This document shows, piece by piece, positions 23,613 to 35,457 of a DNA stretch of 64,000 bases. Source of the DNA: Salvia splendens (lineage: Eukaryota > Streptophyta > Magnoliopsida > Lamiales > Lamiaceae); contig NC_056038.1 in assembly GCF_004379255.2 (NCBI RefSeq), forward strand, positions 30,740,061 through 30,804,060. The letters are read 5' to 3'. Position 1 is the stretch's first letter; every line of letters starts with the position of its first letter. Both the position numbers and the translations under genes were made by a program. The notes below the pieces were generated by a model, which saw only the letters and a list, made by a program, of their open reading frames with translations, was not told where the DNA came from and searched no databases.

Positions 23613-24144
23613 TGTTAGAAATAATGGGAAGAAATTCTCAAGCCGTGTACAGGCGGTACTCTAACTATTACAATCAAAAGGAAACTTGCAACAAAAAGAG
23701 GAATGAAAATTACAACGGAAATAAAGCAAACCAAATTTATAAGTCGAGTCGAGGAAAGCCCTCTTTCCGCAAGACAAATTACGCCCCGGCTAGTGCTCAC
23801 GGAATGGCGTATTGCCCCCAAAGATAAAACGACTTCCTCCTAGCGTGTAGAAGCACCTCAAACCCGCTAGGCACCGGCGAACTTGATGGAGTTCCGAGAA
23901 TCGAGCTAGACAATGCTCCTAAGATGCACACTATGATGTAGAGACCTTAGAGAGAAAAGATGATGATGTTTGTTGTTGGTGTTCGTCTCTCTACAACTCC
24001 GTGCCTTTTATAGGCATCAAATGTGGACATGGAAGGTCATGGAATTAACCACCATAAACCACAAAATTAACACAAGAACATGAAACACCAAAGGACATGA
24101 AAGTGAAAGGTTTGAAACCTTTCAAATGTCACACGTTTCCAACA
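23613..24144 (-). repeat. 3' LTR of the copia element (left copy)
   Basis: 532 bp. It matches 27938-28469 except for three single-base differences that I could see (near 23702, 23719 and 24030). Confidence 0.93.
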
Positions 24145-24726
24145 ATCCCCCACATTGGTTAGAGCATTGCAAGCTCAAACCAACACAAGACGTGTATGCA
24201 TGCATGCAGACTCTTTGCTCAATTCTCGAGAAACAATATTGCATTTGGAATAGTAGCTTGGGGCTTTGAACTTTCCATAGTCAACACTATCGGGCATACC
24301 GGCGGCCTGGTGGACGTGATGCCTTGAACCATTCCTCCTTGGTGTATACCGAGACAATAATATTGACACAATATTATTTACAAACTCATCAGTTCTCACG
24401 TTTGTGTCCTTTACTGGCCATGGAACACCACTTTGGATTCATAAGTGATTCACATGTTGAAGCGGCCCACAATTCTTCACTTACATAGGTGATTCTTTTC
24501 TAGGTATCCTGCAATACCCACCTCCTCGAGGTTTCTAAGAATCATTAAAAGTCAAAACTTAGTCTCTTACCACAAGCAGGTTACAACACTCAATGCTTTC
24601 TAAAGAATGGGCGAAGATAAAAAATCTTCCGAGTGTTACAACTAGATTCATATAGCTTCGTTTTCCCATTGAACCAAGCCCATGGGATCTCCAATCGTAT
24701 GGTTGGGTTACCACTATAATCATCTT

Positions 24727-27700
24727 TTAAGATGTGGTTTTCAGTCCCATTCCTTTTAGCAATTTATGCATTTGATCACGGTTTAAACCTTTTGTTAACG
24801 GATCCGCTAAGTTATCAACTGACCTTACATAGTCAACTGTGATAACACCACTTGTGATCAATTGCCTGATGGTATTATGTCGCCGACGAATATGTCGAGA
24901 CTTACCGTTGTATAAGCCACTATGTGCTCTCCCTATAGCTGCTTGGCTATCACAGTATATCACTACTGTCGGCACTGGCTTCTTCCAACATGGAATACAT
25001 TCTAGGAAATTTCTGAGCCACTCGGCTTCTTCCCCTGCTTTATCCAATGCAATAAACTCAGATTCCATGGTGGAACGAGCAATACACGTCTGTTTCGTTG
25101 ATTTCCACGAAACAGCACCACCCCCAACAATGAACACATAACCACTCGTCGAGAACGAGTCTTTTGAATCAGAGATCCAATTTGCATCACAATACCCTTC
25201 AAGTACTTGGGGATATCTTGTGTACAGCAGCTCAAAGTTAAGAGTATACTTCAAGTATCTCAAAACCCTACGCAGAGCTTTCCAATGTTCCTTGCTTGGG
25301 TTGCTCGTAAATCGGCTCAGCTTATTCACCGTACACGCAAGATCTGGTCGGGTGCAGTTTGTGATAAACATCAAACTCCCTATGATCCTTGCATATTCTT
25401 CTTGAGCTACAGGCTCACCCGTGTGCTTACTCAAATGCACGTTGGGTTCCAATGGAGTCTTAGCTGGCTCACAATCGAATGAGTGAAATTTCTTTAGCAC
25501 TTTCTCAATATAATGAGATTGTGTCAGAGCAATTCCCTCATGATTCCTTTTAATTTTGATTCCGAGAATCACATCAGCTAAACCCATATATTTCATGTCG
25601 AAATTTCTCTTCAACATGTTTTTGGTTTCATTGATAATGGCACTATTGCTGCCCGTAATCAACATATCATCTACATAAAGACACACAATAACGAAACCGT
25701 TATCTGTGTTCTTAATGTAAACACACTTATCGCACTCATTGATAGTGAAACTATTTGCCAACATCACGTTGTCAAATTTTAAATGCCATTGTAATGGTGC
25801 TTGCTTCAACCCATATAATGACTTTACCAGTTTGCATACTTTACGCTCTTGCCCAGGCACAACAAACCCTTCGGGTTGTTCCATATATATTTCTTCTTCC
25901 AGATCACCATTCAGAAACGCAGTTTTCACATCCATTTGGTGAATCTCAAGATTGTACAAAGCAGCAATCGCAAGAAGCACCCGAATGGAAGTGATTATGT
26001 TATTTCTCATGATGGATTCAATCTCACTGTTGATAGCTTCTTGCCACCACGCTGCGTCTGGGCCAGACAAAGCTTCCGCCACTGACTTTGGTTCGTCATC
26101 CAACATAAAAGTTATGAAGTCGGGACCAAATGTCTTAGCAACTTTAACTCTTTTACCACGTCTTGGTTCAACATCCTCAGGACTTGACCTCGTCCTTTTT
26201 GGAGGATTAGAACTAGTGGATTCATCCATCATTCTTTCACTAGAACGATCCTCTTGCCTCTTACAAGGGTAAACATTCTCAAAGAATATAGCATTCCTTG
26301 ACTCAATCGTTGTTCCTTCAGCCACGCCAGGCACAGCTGACCTATGGACTAGGAAACGATAGGCACTACTATTAAGTGCATGGCCAATAAAGATGCAATC
26401 GACTGTTTTAGGGCCTATTGCAACTTGTTTCGGAGGTGGCACTTCTACCTTCGCTAAACACCCCCACACTTTGAGGTATGAATACGAAGGTTTCTTCCCT
26501 TTCCACAACTCATAAGGAGTTACATCCCTATTTTTTTGGTGGAATTTTGTTCAGGATATGATTCGCTGTTAACACAGCCTCCCCCCACATGTTCTGGGGT
26601 AATCCTGAATTAATCAACAAAGCATTCATCATCTCTTTTAGTGTTCGATTTTTGCGTTCAGCAACACCATTTGATTGAGGAGAATATGGAGCTGTGGTTT
26701 GGTGAATTATACCACTTGCATGACATAATTCTGCAAACGGAGCTACATACTCACCACCTCTATCACTTCGAACACACTTAATTCGACAATTAAGTTGATT
26801 TTCGGCTTCATTTTTTAAGTCTTTAAACGCTTCAATTGCCTCATCTTTACTTCTTAATAAGTAAAGGTAACAATACCTTGTGCAATCATCTATAAATGTG
26901 ATGAAGTACTTTTTACCACCTCTTGTTTGCACAAATTTCAAATCACATACGTCTGTATGGATCAATTCAAGAGGTTTTGTGCTTCGCTCTACCGAATGGA
27001 ACGGCAGTTTAGCCATTTTGGCTTCAACACACACTTCACATCTTTCTTGTGAGTTAAACTTATCTACTTTTAGTAAATTAAGATTTACTAATCTTTTTAT
27101 AGCATTTAGATTTACATGTCCCAATCTATTGTGCCATAAGTCATAGCTTTCAAGCAAATAAGAGGATGTGTCATTTTCCTTATTGCTTATTCCTTTTCCA
27201 CGGTGAATGACCGTAACATTCAGCTCAAAAAGCCCATTCACTAGGTGACCTTCACCTATGAACTTTTCATACTTGGTCAATATAACCTTTTCACACTCAA
27301 ATTCTAGTGAAAATCCATGATTTACTAGAAGTGAGCCTGACACCAAATTATTTCGGATGTCTGGGACATGCAGTACATCCCTAAGGGTAAGAACTTTTCC
27401 AGATCCTAATTTTAGGAACACATTACCCACACCAACCACCTTAGAAGAGGCTTGGTTTCCCATACGTACTTTTCTACCTCCAACAGATTTGTAGGTAGAA
27501 AAAACGCTTCTTTCGGAGCACACATGACATGTGGCACCTGTATCAACAAACCATTCATTTGGATTGTTACCATGGTTCACATCGGAGACCATTGCGATCA
27601 CCTCGTGATCTTTGTTGTTTATAACAACACGTTCAAATAATTTGCACAATATTGTCTCCAACAATAAGTACACAATTATATTGAACCATATGTGCATTGG

Positions 27701-27874
27701 TATATTCAACAACCCATGCATCCAAATTATTACTACCAAGTCAAAATTGGTCTTGCTTGTCAACTGACAAACGATAAACACAATTCTCAAGAGAATAGAT
27801 CTCAAGGAATTAACCATTTCGTAGCTCATGAACATTGGTACTGTTCGTTTCTTCATTCCAGCTTTGGTGCTCAT
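24727..27874 (-). pseudogene. copia pol: protease, integrase, RT, RNase H (one frameshift)
   Basis: Two long minus-strand frames, 27874-26528 then 26508-24727, meet at a run of seven A (minus strand, about 26533). One base fewer would join them, so a single homopolymer change is the only break. Motifs: protease [15 protein letters not shown]-pre-integrase [12 protein letters not shown]; integrase [14 protein letters not shown] and [37 protein letters not shown] and [15 protein letters not shown]; RNase [19 protein letters not shown] and [11 protein letters not shown]. The product would be the replication polyprotein. The N-terminal gag part is absent, so the copy could move only with help. 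It resembles TNT1/Tork-type copia polyproteins. Confidence 0.92.
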
Positions 27875-27937
27875 GTTTCCTCCAACTTCAATTGGTATAA
27901 TCCTGTCTTAGAAGAGTACACTAATTTGTCTTGCGAC

Positions 27938-28469
27938 TGTTAGAAATAATGGGAAGAAATTCTCAAGCCGTGTACAGGCGGTACTCTAACTATTACAATC
28001 AAAAGGAAACTTGCAACAAAAAGACGAATGAAAATTACAATGGAAATAAAGCAAACCAAATTTATAAGTCGAGTCGAGGAAAGCCCTCTTTCCGCAAGAC
28101 AAATTACGCCCCGGCTAGTGCTCACGGAATGGCGTATTGCCCCCAAAGATAAAACGACTTCCTCCTAGCGTGTAGAAGCACCTCAAACCCGCTAGGCACC
28201 GGCGAACTTGATGGAGTTCCGAGAATCGAGCTAGACAATGCTCCTAAGATGCACACTATGATGTAGAGACCTTAGAGAGAAAAGATGATGATGTTTGTTG
28301 TTGGTGTTCGTCTCTCTACAACTCCGTGCCTTTTATAGGCATCAAATGTGGACATGAAAGGTCATGGAATTAACCACCATAAACCACAAAATTAACACAA
28401 GAACATGAAACACCAAAGGACATGAAAGTGAAAGGTTTGAAACCTTTCAAATGTCACACGTTTCCAACA
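27938..28469 (-). repeat. 5' LTR of the copia element (right copy)
   Basis: 532 bp, begins TGTTAGAAATAATGGG on the plus strand and ends TTTCCAACA, followed by the target duplication AATTG. Confidence 0.93.
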
Positions 28470-28474
28470 AATTG

Positions 28475-29489
28475 TTGTTTGATTAATTTTATTATAAAAT
28501 TAAATTACATAAATTTATTAAATCAGACTTTAAAAAAAATAGTATCTTACATCCGGTTCTCTACAGGTTATGAGTTCATTGCATAATACAAAATAAAACA
28601 AGGTATTTGAGCGGCTATAAGTGATAATAACCCTAAATCTTTCGGATTATCAAAATACACCAAATCGTAAATGGAAAACTTATAACTTATCTTCATAACA
28701 CAAAGGTAGGTAATTTAATGGAAAATTAATTTATGTAGGTAATGATTGCATTTTTTCCACAGAACGGGCCCAAGAGTACTTGCTTGAAACATTAATCTAT
28801 ATTCTTTAATCACGTTAGTTTGGATCATAGGGGAGGATTAATAAATTTATAAAATGAGACTGCAGCAACAAACCTGTAGGCTTTAGTTGCTTTTTGAGGA
28901 ATATTGGTTTGTACTTACTAAATTGCGAGTGAGTGCGACAATGTAACAATAGCACAAATAAATTACGGTAGTAAATTAGAAGGTTCCCTTACTATTGTAT
29001 TTCATTTATGCCTTTTTTCTATTCCTTGCAGTCGGGGTAAGATTGTGTATAATTTATTCACATGGACGAAATCATTTCCTTACGATTTTCCCAGTCTTCA
29101 AAAATTAATTTTATTTTATTATATTTACATTTGCCTTGTCACATAAAATTAGTTTATTTTTATTTAAAAAATTTGCACTAAATAATGCTTGCACTACTAT
29201 TGATGTGGATCTCATTATTCATTAATACTACTTCAACACTATTATTTTCCTTTTCATCTCTCATAATTTATCAATTTCACATAAAAACTCGCGTCATCCC
29301 AAAAATTATATTTTTAGGCATACTTATTAGCGGACTTTATAGAAAAAAAAAGTTTATATTTCACCCATCCCAAATACTCAATTTTTAGGAGTACTGATTA
29401 GTGACTTTATAGAAAAGAAAAGTTTATATGTCACCCTTTGATTTTTTTAGCAGATACACAAACCAATGTACGAATAATTCAAACTATTA
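28475..29489. other. AT-rich intergenic DNA
   Basis: No gene or complete element seen. A short local duplication (CGGACTTTATAGAAAA...AAGTTTATAT, about 29332-29365, and GTGACTTTATAGAAAAG..., about 29400-29430) lies near the right edge. Confidence 0.4.
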
Positions 29490-29744
29490 CTCCCTCCATC
29501 CAAAAAAATATAGACAATTGATGGTACAAGAATTAAAACAAAATTATTAAAGTAAGAAAGATGAGGAGAATGATAGTTAAAGTAGTGTTAGTAAATATTG
29601 AGACTCACATAGTGTTTAACGGTGATATAAGTTGTAAATAAGTTGATGTATAAGGGTAATAAATTGAGATATTTTTTTAAAAATGGAACGCACATATTTT
29701 AGGGGGATGGACGAAAATGGAAAGTGTACATATTTTCATGGGAG
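29490..29744. mobile_element. Stowaway-like MITE
   Basis: TA-flanked. Left end CTCCCTCCATCCAAAAAAAT, right end ...TATTTTCATGGGAG, diverged. 255 bp, non-coding. Confidence 0.75.
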
Positions 29745-29746
29745 TA

Positions 29747-30682
29747 AGGGATTATTTGCGTCGGATGATCGGGATTTGAACTTGGACTAGAATAGAGATA
29801 AACACGTACTCATTGGCCCAACTGTGTTGAGTGAGCCCAAAAAGAAATTAGTCAAAATGGGCTCACATTAGACAACATATTGGGCCTACCCAACACGGAG
29901 TTTAGATTACTACTACAACTAACTTAAGCCGTCGAAACTATGTCACATACAAAAATCCTTCGCGGTAAGATGCATAGGAAATTTAGGGCGAGCCTAAGTA
30001 CACATTTTTAAAAAGTTTATGCCCGAAAGAAATGTTATTGGTCCACGTTCCCCCTTCACTCGTTGGCGTGAGTCACACAGGAAGGGAACACTTGCAACAC
30101 TTTCCCCATTTCATTCGGCCAGTACATAACTACTCCGCAGCATTACAGATGCTCTAAGCTTAAGTAATAAGTTGTTGTGGAAATTGTCTGCTGATAAAAT
30201 ACTGAGGTTAGCTAGAATACTAAAATCTAATTGAATATAGTAAACTATTTAATTTACTATAGTTTGATATCATCTTATTGCATATGGAGTAGTTGACATT
30301 CGATTGTATCATATCATTGATTAATGTCAGCAATAAAGATTTTATTAGTTTTAAAATCAGAATAACTAAATAATTTGAAACTTATAAGACATTATCAAAG
30401 ATAATATGCGAAACAAAATTTGCAATAGACATAATTATATTCGAGATTTTTGTTATAAAAAGGGAGATATGCTATAGTTCATTCTCATTTAAATTCGTAC
30501 ATTTCACTAGGGCAGAGGGAACATAAAAAAGACTACATAGTACATACTTCCTCTTTTTAATTAAAAATAAACCATTTTTTTCTTTTTGAATTATTCTATT
30601 AAAATTAAACATTTTTTAAAATAAAAACAATAATATCTCTAGTACTTTTTCAACTGACAAAACAACATTAAATAAAATAATA
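29747..30682. other. intergenic DNA
   Basis: No gene. A GC-richer patch (about 29990-30160) ends GCATTACAGATGCTCTAAG, similar to the right ends of the Harbinger elements here. It may be a Harbinger-related MITE whose left end (near GGGCGAGCCTAAG) I cannot fix. Confidence 0.35.
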
Positions 30683-30795
30683 CTCCCTCCGTCCCGGATT
30701 ATCACCTACAGCCGCAATTGTTGACTTTGCTATACACTCATTCCTTAATCTTCGTGCCGAAAAGAAAATGTGCGAGTAGTCCGGGACGGAGGGAG
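30683..30795. mobile_element. short Stowaway-like MITE (113 bp)
   Basis: TA-flanked, near-perfect inverted ends (CTCCCTCCGTCCCGGA... and ...TCCGGGACGGAGGGAG). One of the best-preserved MITEs in the window. Confidence 0.85.
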
Positions 30796-31028
30796 TACGT
30801 CTCCTAAATATACAGTGGAAGTACAAAACAAAGTATTTTATGATTGCGTGCATAGCTGGAATAACTTGGAAGTCATGGACATTAAGAGTGACGTGAGCGG
30901 GTGAGGGCTACCAAAATATAGATTGGTCGAGTAAATCTTTAGGTTGATGCAGTGCAATCAAAGTAGCGTGAAGTATTGAGTACTATTGACTGTCAAGTAA
31001 CCAAAATTACAGCATTGCCTCACTAATA

Positions 31029-31279
31029 CTCCCTCCGTCCCCGAATAAGAGTCGCTAATTTCCTTTTTGGGTCGTCCCCCATTAAGAGTCACTCTTCATT
31101 TTTACCATAAATGGTAGTAGGTCCCACATTACACTAACTCTCTCCACTAACATTTTATTATAAAATCAATATAAAAAAGTGAGTCTCACGTTCCACTTAC
31201 TTTTTCAACCAACTTTTCTTTACATTTCTTAAAACTCGTGCCCGGTCAAACAACGACTCCTATTAGGGGACGGAGGGAG
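31029..31279. mobile_element. Stowaway-like MITE
   Basis: TA-flanked, inverted ends CTCCCTCCGTCCCCGAATAA and ...CTATTAGGGGACGGAGGGAG. 251 bp. Confidence 0.85.
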
Positions 31280-31365
31280 TAATGAATTATTACTGTCAGT
31301 GGGCCATGTATTTTCGTGTCTTTATAATAACTGAAAATTTGTAAAACCATCGCATATAAAATTAA

Positions 31366-32168
31366 GAGTAAACTACAAAAATAGTCTCTGAACTATGCGT
31401 TTATCTCGCCAATGAACTCTGGACTTTCAAAATATTTCCAGACGATCCTTGACTAAACATTTATCTCGAAAATGGTCATTTTTTACTGTTTCATGACGAA
31501 AATACACTTTTGGGGGTTTTGAGCAATTTGGTGTTTTTACATTTTAAATCTGATATTATTTCAGTGATATACTAAATCTGATATTATTTCAAAATTATCA
31601 TTCTTCTTCCCTTTTGTCATCCTTCACTTTGTTCCCTTATTTCAATATTAGATTTAATAAACGAAAATTATATTAGGCTTACATTAGATGCATATTTATT
31701 TCGGAATAAATCATGTTATATGATCTATTTATGATTAAAACTATTAAATATTAGACACATATTAGACACTATCAAATATTGATTAAAACTATTAATTTGT
31801 TATTTAATAGTAATTTTAATAATTAACAAAATTTATTGATATTTAAAAATTGAAATTTAAAATTTAATTTTATAAAATTAAATCTAATATTGAAATAAGG
31901 AAACAAAGTGAAGGATGACAAAAGGAAAGAAGAATGATTATTTTGAAATAATATCAGATTTAGTACATCACTGAAATAATATCAGATTTAAAATGTAAAA
32001 ATACCAAATTGCACAAATCCCTAAAAGGGTATTTTCGTCACGAAACAGTGAAAATTGACCATTTTCGAGATAAACGCTTAGTCCAGGGTTGCCTGGAGAT
32101 ATTTTGAAAGTCTAGGGTTCATTGACGAGATAAACGCATAGTGCAAGAACTATTATTGTAGTTCACTC
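31366..32168. mobile_element. 803-bp fold-back MULE-type element with ~300-bp arms
   Basis: A 9-bp target duplication TAAAATTAA (31357-31365, 32169-32177) flanks long inverted arms of about 300 bp (31366 to about 31665 against about 31880 to 32168). Shared blocks in opposite orientation include GAGTAAACTACA, ACTATGCGTTTATCTCG, AATCTGATATTATTTC and TTGTCATCCTTCACTTTGTT. The centre is AT-rich and non-coding. A 9-bp duplication with long inverted ends is the hallmark of Mutator-like elements. As RNA or single-stranded DNA it would form a very long hairpin. Confidence 0.92.
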
Positions 32169-32177
32169 TAAAATTAA

Positions 32178-32939
32178 TCACTTTTATCGCTAGATCACTT
32201 TGCAAACAGTATTTAAATTTGCTTAATATTGTGGTAGGCCTCACTGAGAGTAAATATACATTAGCTGAGTAGTATTAGAATTAACCGTTTAATTATTAGT
32301 TATATAAAAATTAATATACCAATCAAATAATTTTCATCAGGCAAGATTTAATTTCGACCTATTTTGTTATGAGTATTTCATTATTATTTTATCCTATGAG
32401 ATTTCTATGAGATTATCATAAGTTTCGCAACTCCTAACTAGAATTCTGAAAATGAATTGATGGAGGTATACATAATGAAGAATTAAAAATGAATAGAAAA
32501 ATTACTTTTAAAAATACTACTAGTACTTTACTAACATTTCCATCGTTAGAAACTTAGAATCCATATACTACTATAAAACAACTTAGTAAAGGTGAAATGA
32601 TATGGGTTTTGTAATTTTGTCCAATGAGATTTTAGTTGTTAATTTAAATAATTTGGAAATGACATATATTTAGAGGTCGATTCAAAATAACAAAGGTTGA
32701 CTATTTTTAAAGATGAAAAGACTACATGCATTTATTTATAATTGTGAATACGTTCAGATATAACTAAAAAAGTACAAATGTGATATTGATTTTTATATGA
32801 GACAAAATGAAAATAAATTAAAATTTAGATCATTTGAAATACGTAATTATTTTGAAATAAAAAAAATAAAACCTAAAGTATAATAATCATCATAGTTTAG
32901 TGTAATTTGATCATTTTGAAAATAACTAAATAATAAGTA
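32178..32939. other. AT-rich intergenic DNA
   Basis: No gene or element boundaries seen. Confidence 0.4.
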
Positions 32940-33270
32940 GAGTAAAGTTTAAATGTGGTCCCAAACATATGGTCGTTTTATGAATTTGATCATGAATATT
33001 ATCTTTTTTATATCTGGTCCCTCACAAATGAACTCGGACCAGAATCAGTTCTTAATCAACGGCGCAGTCTAAAACAGACGGTCAACTGCATGTAGCAGGT
33101 TTTGACCAAATTAACCATTTTAATTAATATTTTTAATTTATTCAGAAAAGTGAAAAAAAATTGTAAAAAACACAAAATGACCAACGACGAACACTCACTT
33201 CTTCGTTTTTTCCTCCCTCTCTCCAGCGACAAATAGAGGGTCCAGCGATGACTGCAGTTCGTGAACAGTT

Positions 33271-33629
33271 ATGGAGCGTTCTTTGTACAACAGAGGGTCC
33301 AGCGAGAGTAGCAGTGGTCGCGACCTCCGATTTCGGTACGAATTTTGCAATTGCAAGAAACTTGCTTCACTCCGAATCGTGAGAAGCAATGAGAAACCGA
33401 GTAAAGGGAAGCTCTACTTTGTTTGTGAGAGAAAAGATTGCCAGTTTTTAGGTGGTGCGAGCCAATCGACTCAACCGAGGAGGACGACGATGTCGTGACC
33501 TCTTCACCGTCGTCGGGTGAGACTGAAACTGATCGTTTAGACTTGATTTTGACTGCAATCGAAGAGAATAATCAAGCCATGAAGAAATTACGCAGTGTTT
33601 TTATGTCCGGATTAGGGTTTTTTTTGTAA
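33271..33629 (+). pseudogene. GRF-type zinc-finger protein gene, one frameshift
   Basis: The first frame gives MERSLYNRGSSESSSG, then the GRF zinc-finger pattern: CNC (first metal ligands), an LRIV strand, NEKPSKGKLYFVC and KDCQF. The second frame takes over at the run of T near 33448 and gives the FRWCEP end of the motif, then an acidic Ser/Thr linker, a short helix (LDLILTAIEENNQAMKKL) and a hydrophobic tail. A single-base length difference in the T run is the only break. Small plant proteins with one GRF finger, a coiled coil and a hydrophobic tail are common and poorly understood; GRF fingers in other proteins bind nucleic acid. Its position inside MULE arms suggests gene capture or a MULE passenger. 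Confidence 0.75.
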
Positions 33630-34020
33630 TGCTTGTTTATATTTTCCAGTTGAGGTTTTGAGGCGGTGGGGGTTGCAGCGAGTTTTGAGGTGGCGGGGGT
33701 TGAGGCGGCGGGAGGCGGCAGGCCATCGTCAGAGTGGGACTTCTTTGGGAAAAAGATCAAGAATTTCTATGAAGGAGTCAGTCATTTTCTAGTGGCAGAG
33801 TGAGGAACTTTTGATTTTGAAAAAGTTTTATTTTGCTAATCGATATAAGAACTTAATTTGGTGTAACTAATTACAATTAGTAATTTAATTTGGTCAAATT
33901 TGAATTACAATGCAATCACCGTTATTTATTAACAGCGTCGTTGATTTAGGACTGATTCTGGTCCGAGTTCATTTGAGGGACCGAATAATAAAAGATAATG
34001 TTCAGGACCAAATTCATAAA

Positions 34021-35288
34021 TGTGTCACCCACAAGTGTACGTGATAAGTAGCACGTGGCAAGTTAAAATTATCGATCCTCGAATACTAAAAGCCGGTTTG
34101 AGTACTACGATGCAACTTTGAACACTATCTAGACTAATAAAAGGGGTTTTTGGTTTTCTTAACTAAGATCAAAGAACAAATAAGCAATAAAGGCAAATTA
34201 ACTAAGTAAAACAAATAAAAGATGGTTTTCACACAAATTGGGAAAGTTAGGGATATGGATCCGTTAGAATGGATCAAGGATGTCATCTAAGGGTCATGCT
34301 CATCTATTGGGCCTCAATTGTGGTTAGGAAAGTCGGGAAGGTTGGTTAGACCCCCTCTCGGGTGCATCTAATATATGGATCAATCTCTAGAGTATGAGTC
34401 TCCTCCATACAATTCGAGATTGACTCCTAAGAACAACGGACCCAAGCCCTCTCTCTAACTCATGCCTCTTTCGATCACATGTAATGCACGGAGTTGTTGA
34501 TTACACATCTATCCTAATCATGCATTTCTCAATAACAACAATTAAACAAAAAGAATGTATCTAATTGCTAGCTAAGCAATTAGATATTAAAAGTTCAAGA
34601 ATTAACAAAACCAATAAAATGAGATAGATAAGTATTAAACCATAGATACAATCCACTCAAACTTCACAAAATCCCTAAAGGAAATCTAGCTACTCGTACT
34701 CAAACACAAAACAAAAGCAATACAAAAGAAATAAAGGAAAACATAATGGAAATGGAAACTAGAACTCCCTAAGGTGGAATTGATGTTGGGAAGAGTCTTC
34801 TTCTTCAATTTCTTGAAGATGGAAGTCTCCTTGCCTTCAATCCTCTTCAACCTCTCTATTTCTCTCTTGATTTTGCAGTGTGGGAGGTTAGGGCTCGAAT
34901 GTGTGAAGTCCCTTATATATCCGGAGTGAAAATCAGAGTCAAATGAGTAACAGCTGAAAACACCTGACTAGGTGATCTGCAAGTGGAAAAACACCCGGCC
35001 GAGTTTTCTCTCTGGATACCGCGAATTGTACAAAAAAACCTGACCGGGTTTTCTGGCTGAGCAAAAACAGCCGGCCGGGTGAACCTACTAGAATTCTCCT
35101 CAAAATCTGCCTCGGCTCGTTCAGTCTGTTTTCGGTCCGTTTCAACCTGTTTTCATCACAAAACTACGACAAACTCATTAACTCACGTAATTAGTGTATT
35201 TGTGGTGAAAACCCCATATTAAACACCTTAAATCATCAAAATCATTATCTAATCACTCACAAAACAATCCTAAACTATGAGTTTGTCA
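34021..35288. mobile_element. 1268-bp insertion of unknown class inside the MULE arm
   Basis: It begins TGTGTCACCCACAAGTG and ends ATGAGTTTGTCA. The uninterrupted left arm of the host MULE shows where it went in. By that comparison the clean insertion is 34021-35288 with no target duplication; alternatively TGTCA at 34023-34027 and 35284-35288 is a 5-bp duplication. TG...CA ends could fit a solo LTR. Inside, about 34960-35080 has four imperfect repeats of an ACC(T/C)G(G)CCGGGT-type motif. No protein is recognisable. Confidence 0.65.
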
Positions 35289-35457
35289 ACGGCCATATGT
35301 TTGGGACCACATTTGGCATTTACTCTATTAAGTTATTATAATCACCTCATTTACAAATAAATACTAGTAGTACATTTTAATTAAATTCTAGTTATGAATA
35401 TCTTAGAAACTTTTATTAATCTATTTTAATTATGTCTTTACAAAATACTCATTTTAA

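Larger units (their letters stand above)
23613..28469 (-). mobile_element. Ty1/copia LTR retrotransposon lacking most of gag
   Basis: 4857 bp between 5-bp target duplications AATTG (23608-23612, 28470-28474). LTRs of 532 bp begin TGTT and end AACA. Coding is on the minus strand, so the 5' LTR is at the right. A polypurine tract (TGTGGGGGAT read on minus) adjoins the 3' LTR. Pol is nearly complete, in copia order: protease, integrase, RT, RNase H. Gag and a recognisable primer-binding site are missing: only about 60 codons precede the protease, and the sequence next to the 5' LTR (GTCGCAAGACAAATTAG on minus) does not resemble the usual initiator-Met tRNA site. The two LTRs show three base differences, so insertion is recent. 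Confidence 0.93.
32940..35325. mobile_element. MULE carrying a GRF zinc-finger gene, split by a later insertion
   Basis: Inverted ends: left from 32940 (GAGTAAAGTTTAAATGTGGTCC...), right ending 35325 (...GGACCACATTTGGCATTTACTC). The arms continue inward for about 130 bp (CCTCACAAATGAACTCGGACC against GGTCCGAGTTCATTTGAGGG, and so on). Flanking 9-mers TAATAAGTA and TATTAAGTT match at 7 of 9 bases, a worn MULE-type duplication. The right arm is interrupted by the 1268-bp insertion at 34021-35288; joining 34020 to 35289 restores an arm that pairs with the left one. Without it the element is about 1.1 kb. It has no transposase, but a small GRF-type zinc-finger ORF at 33271-33629. Confidence 0.85.
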
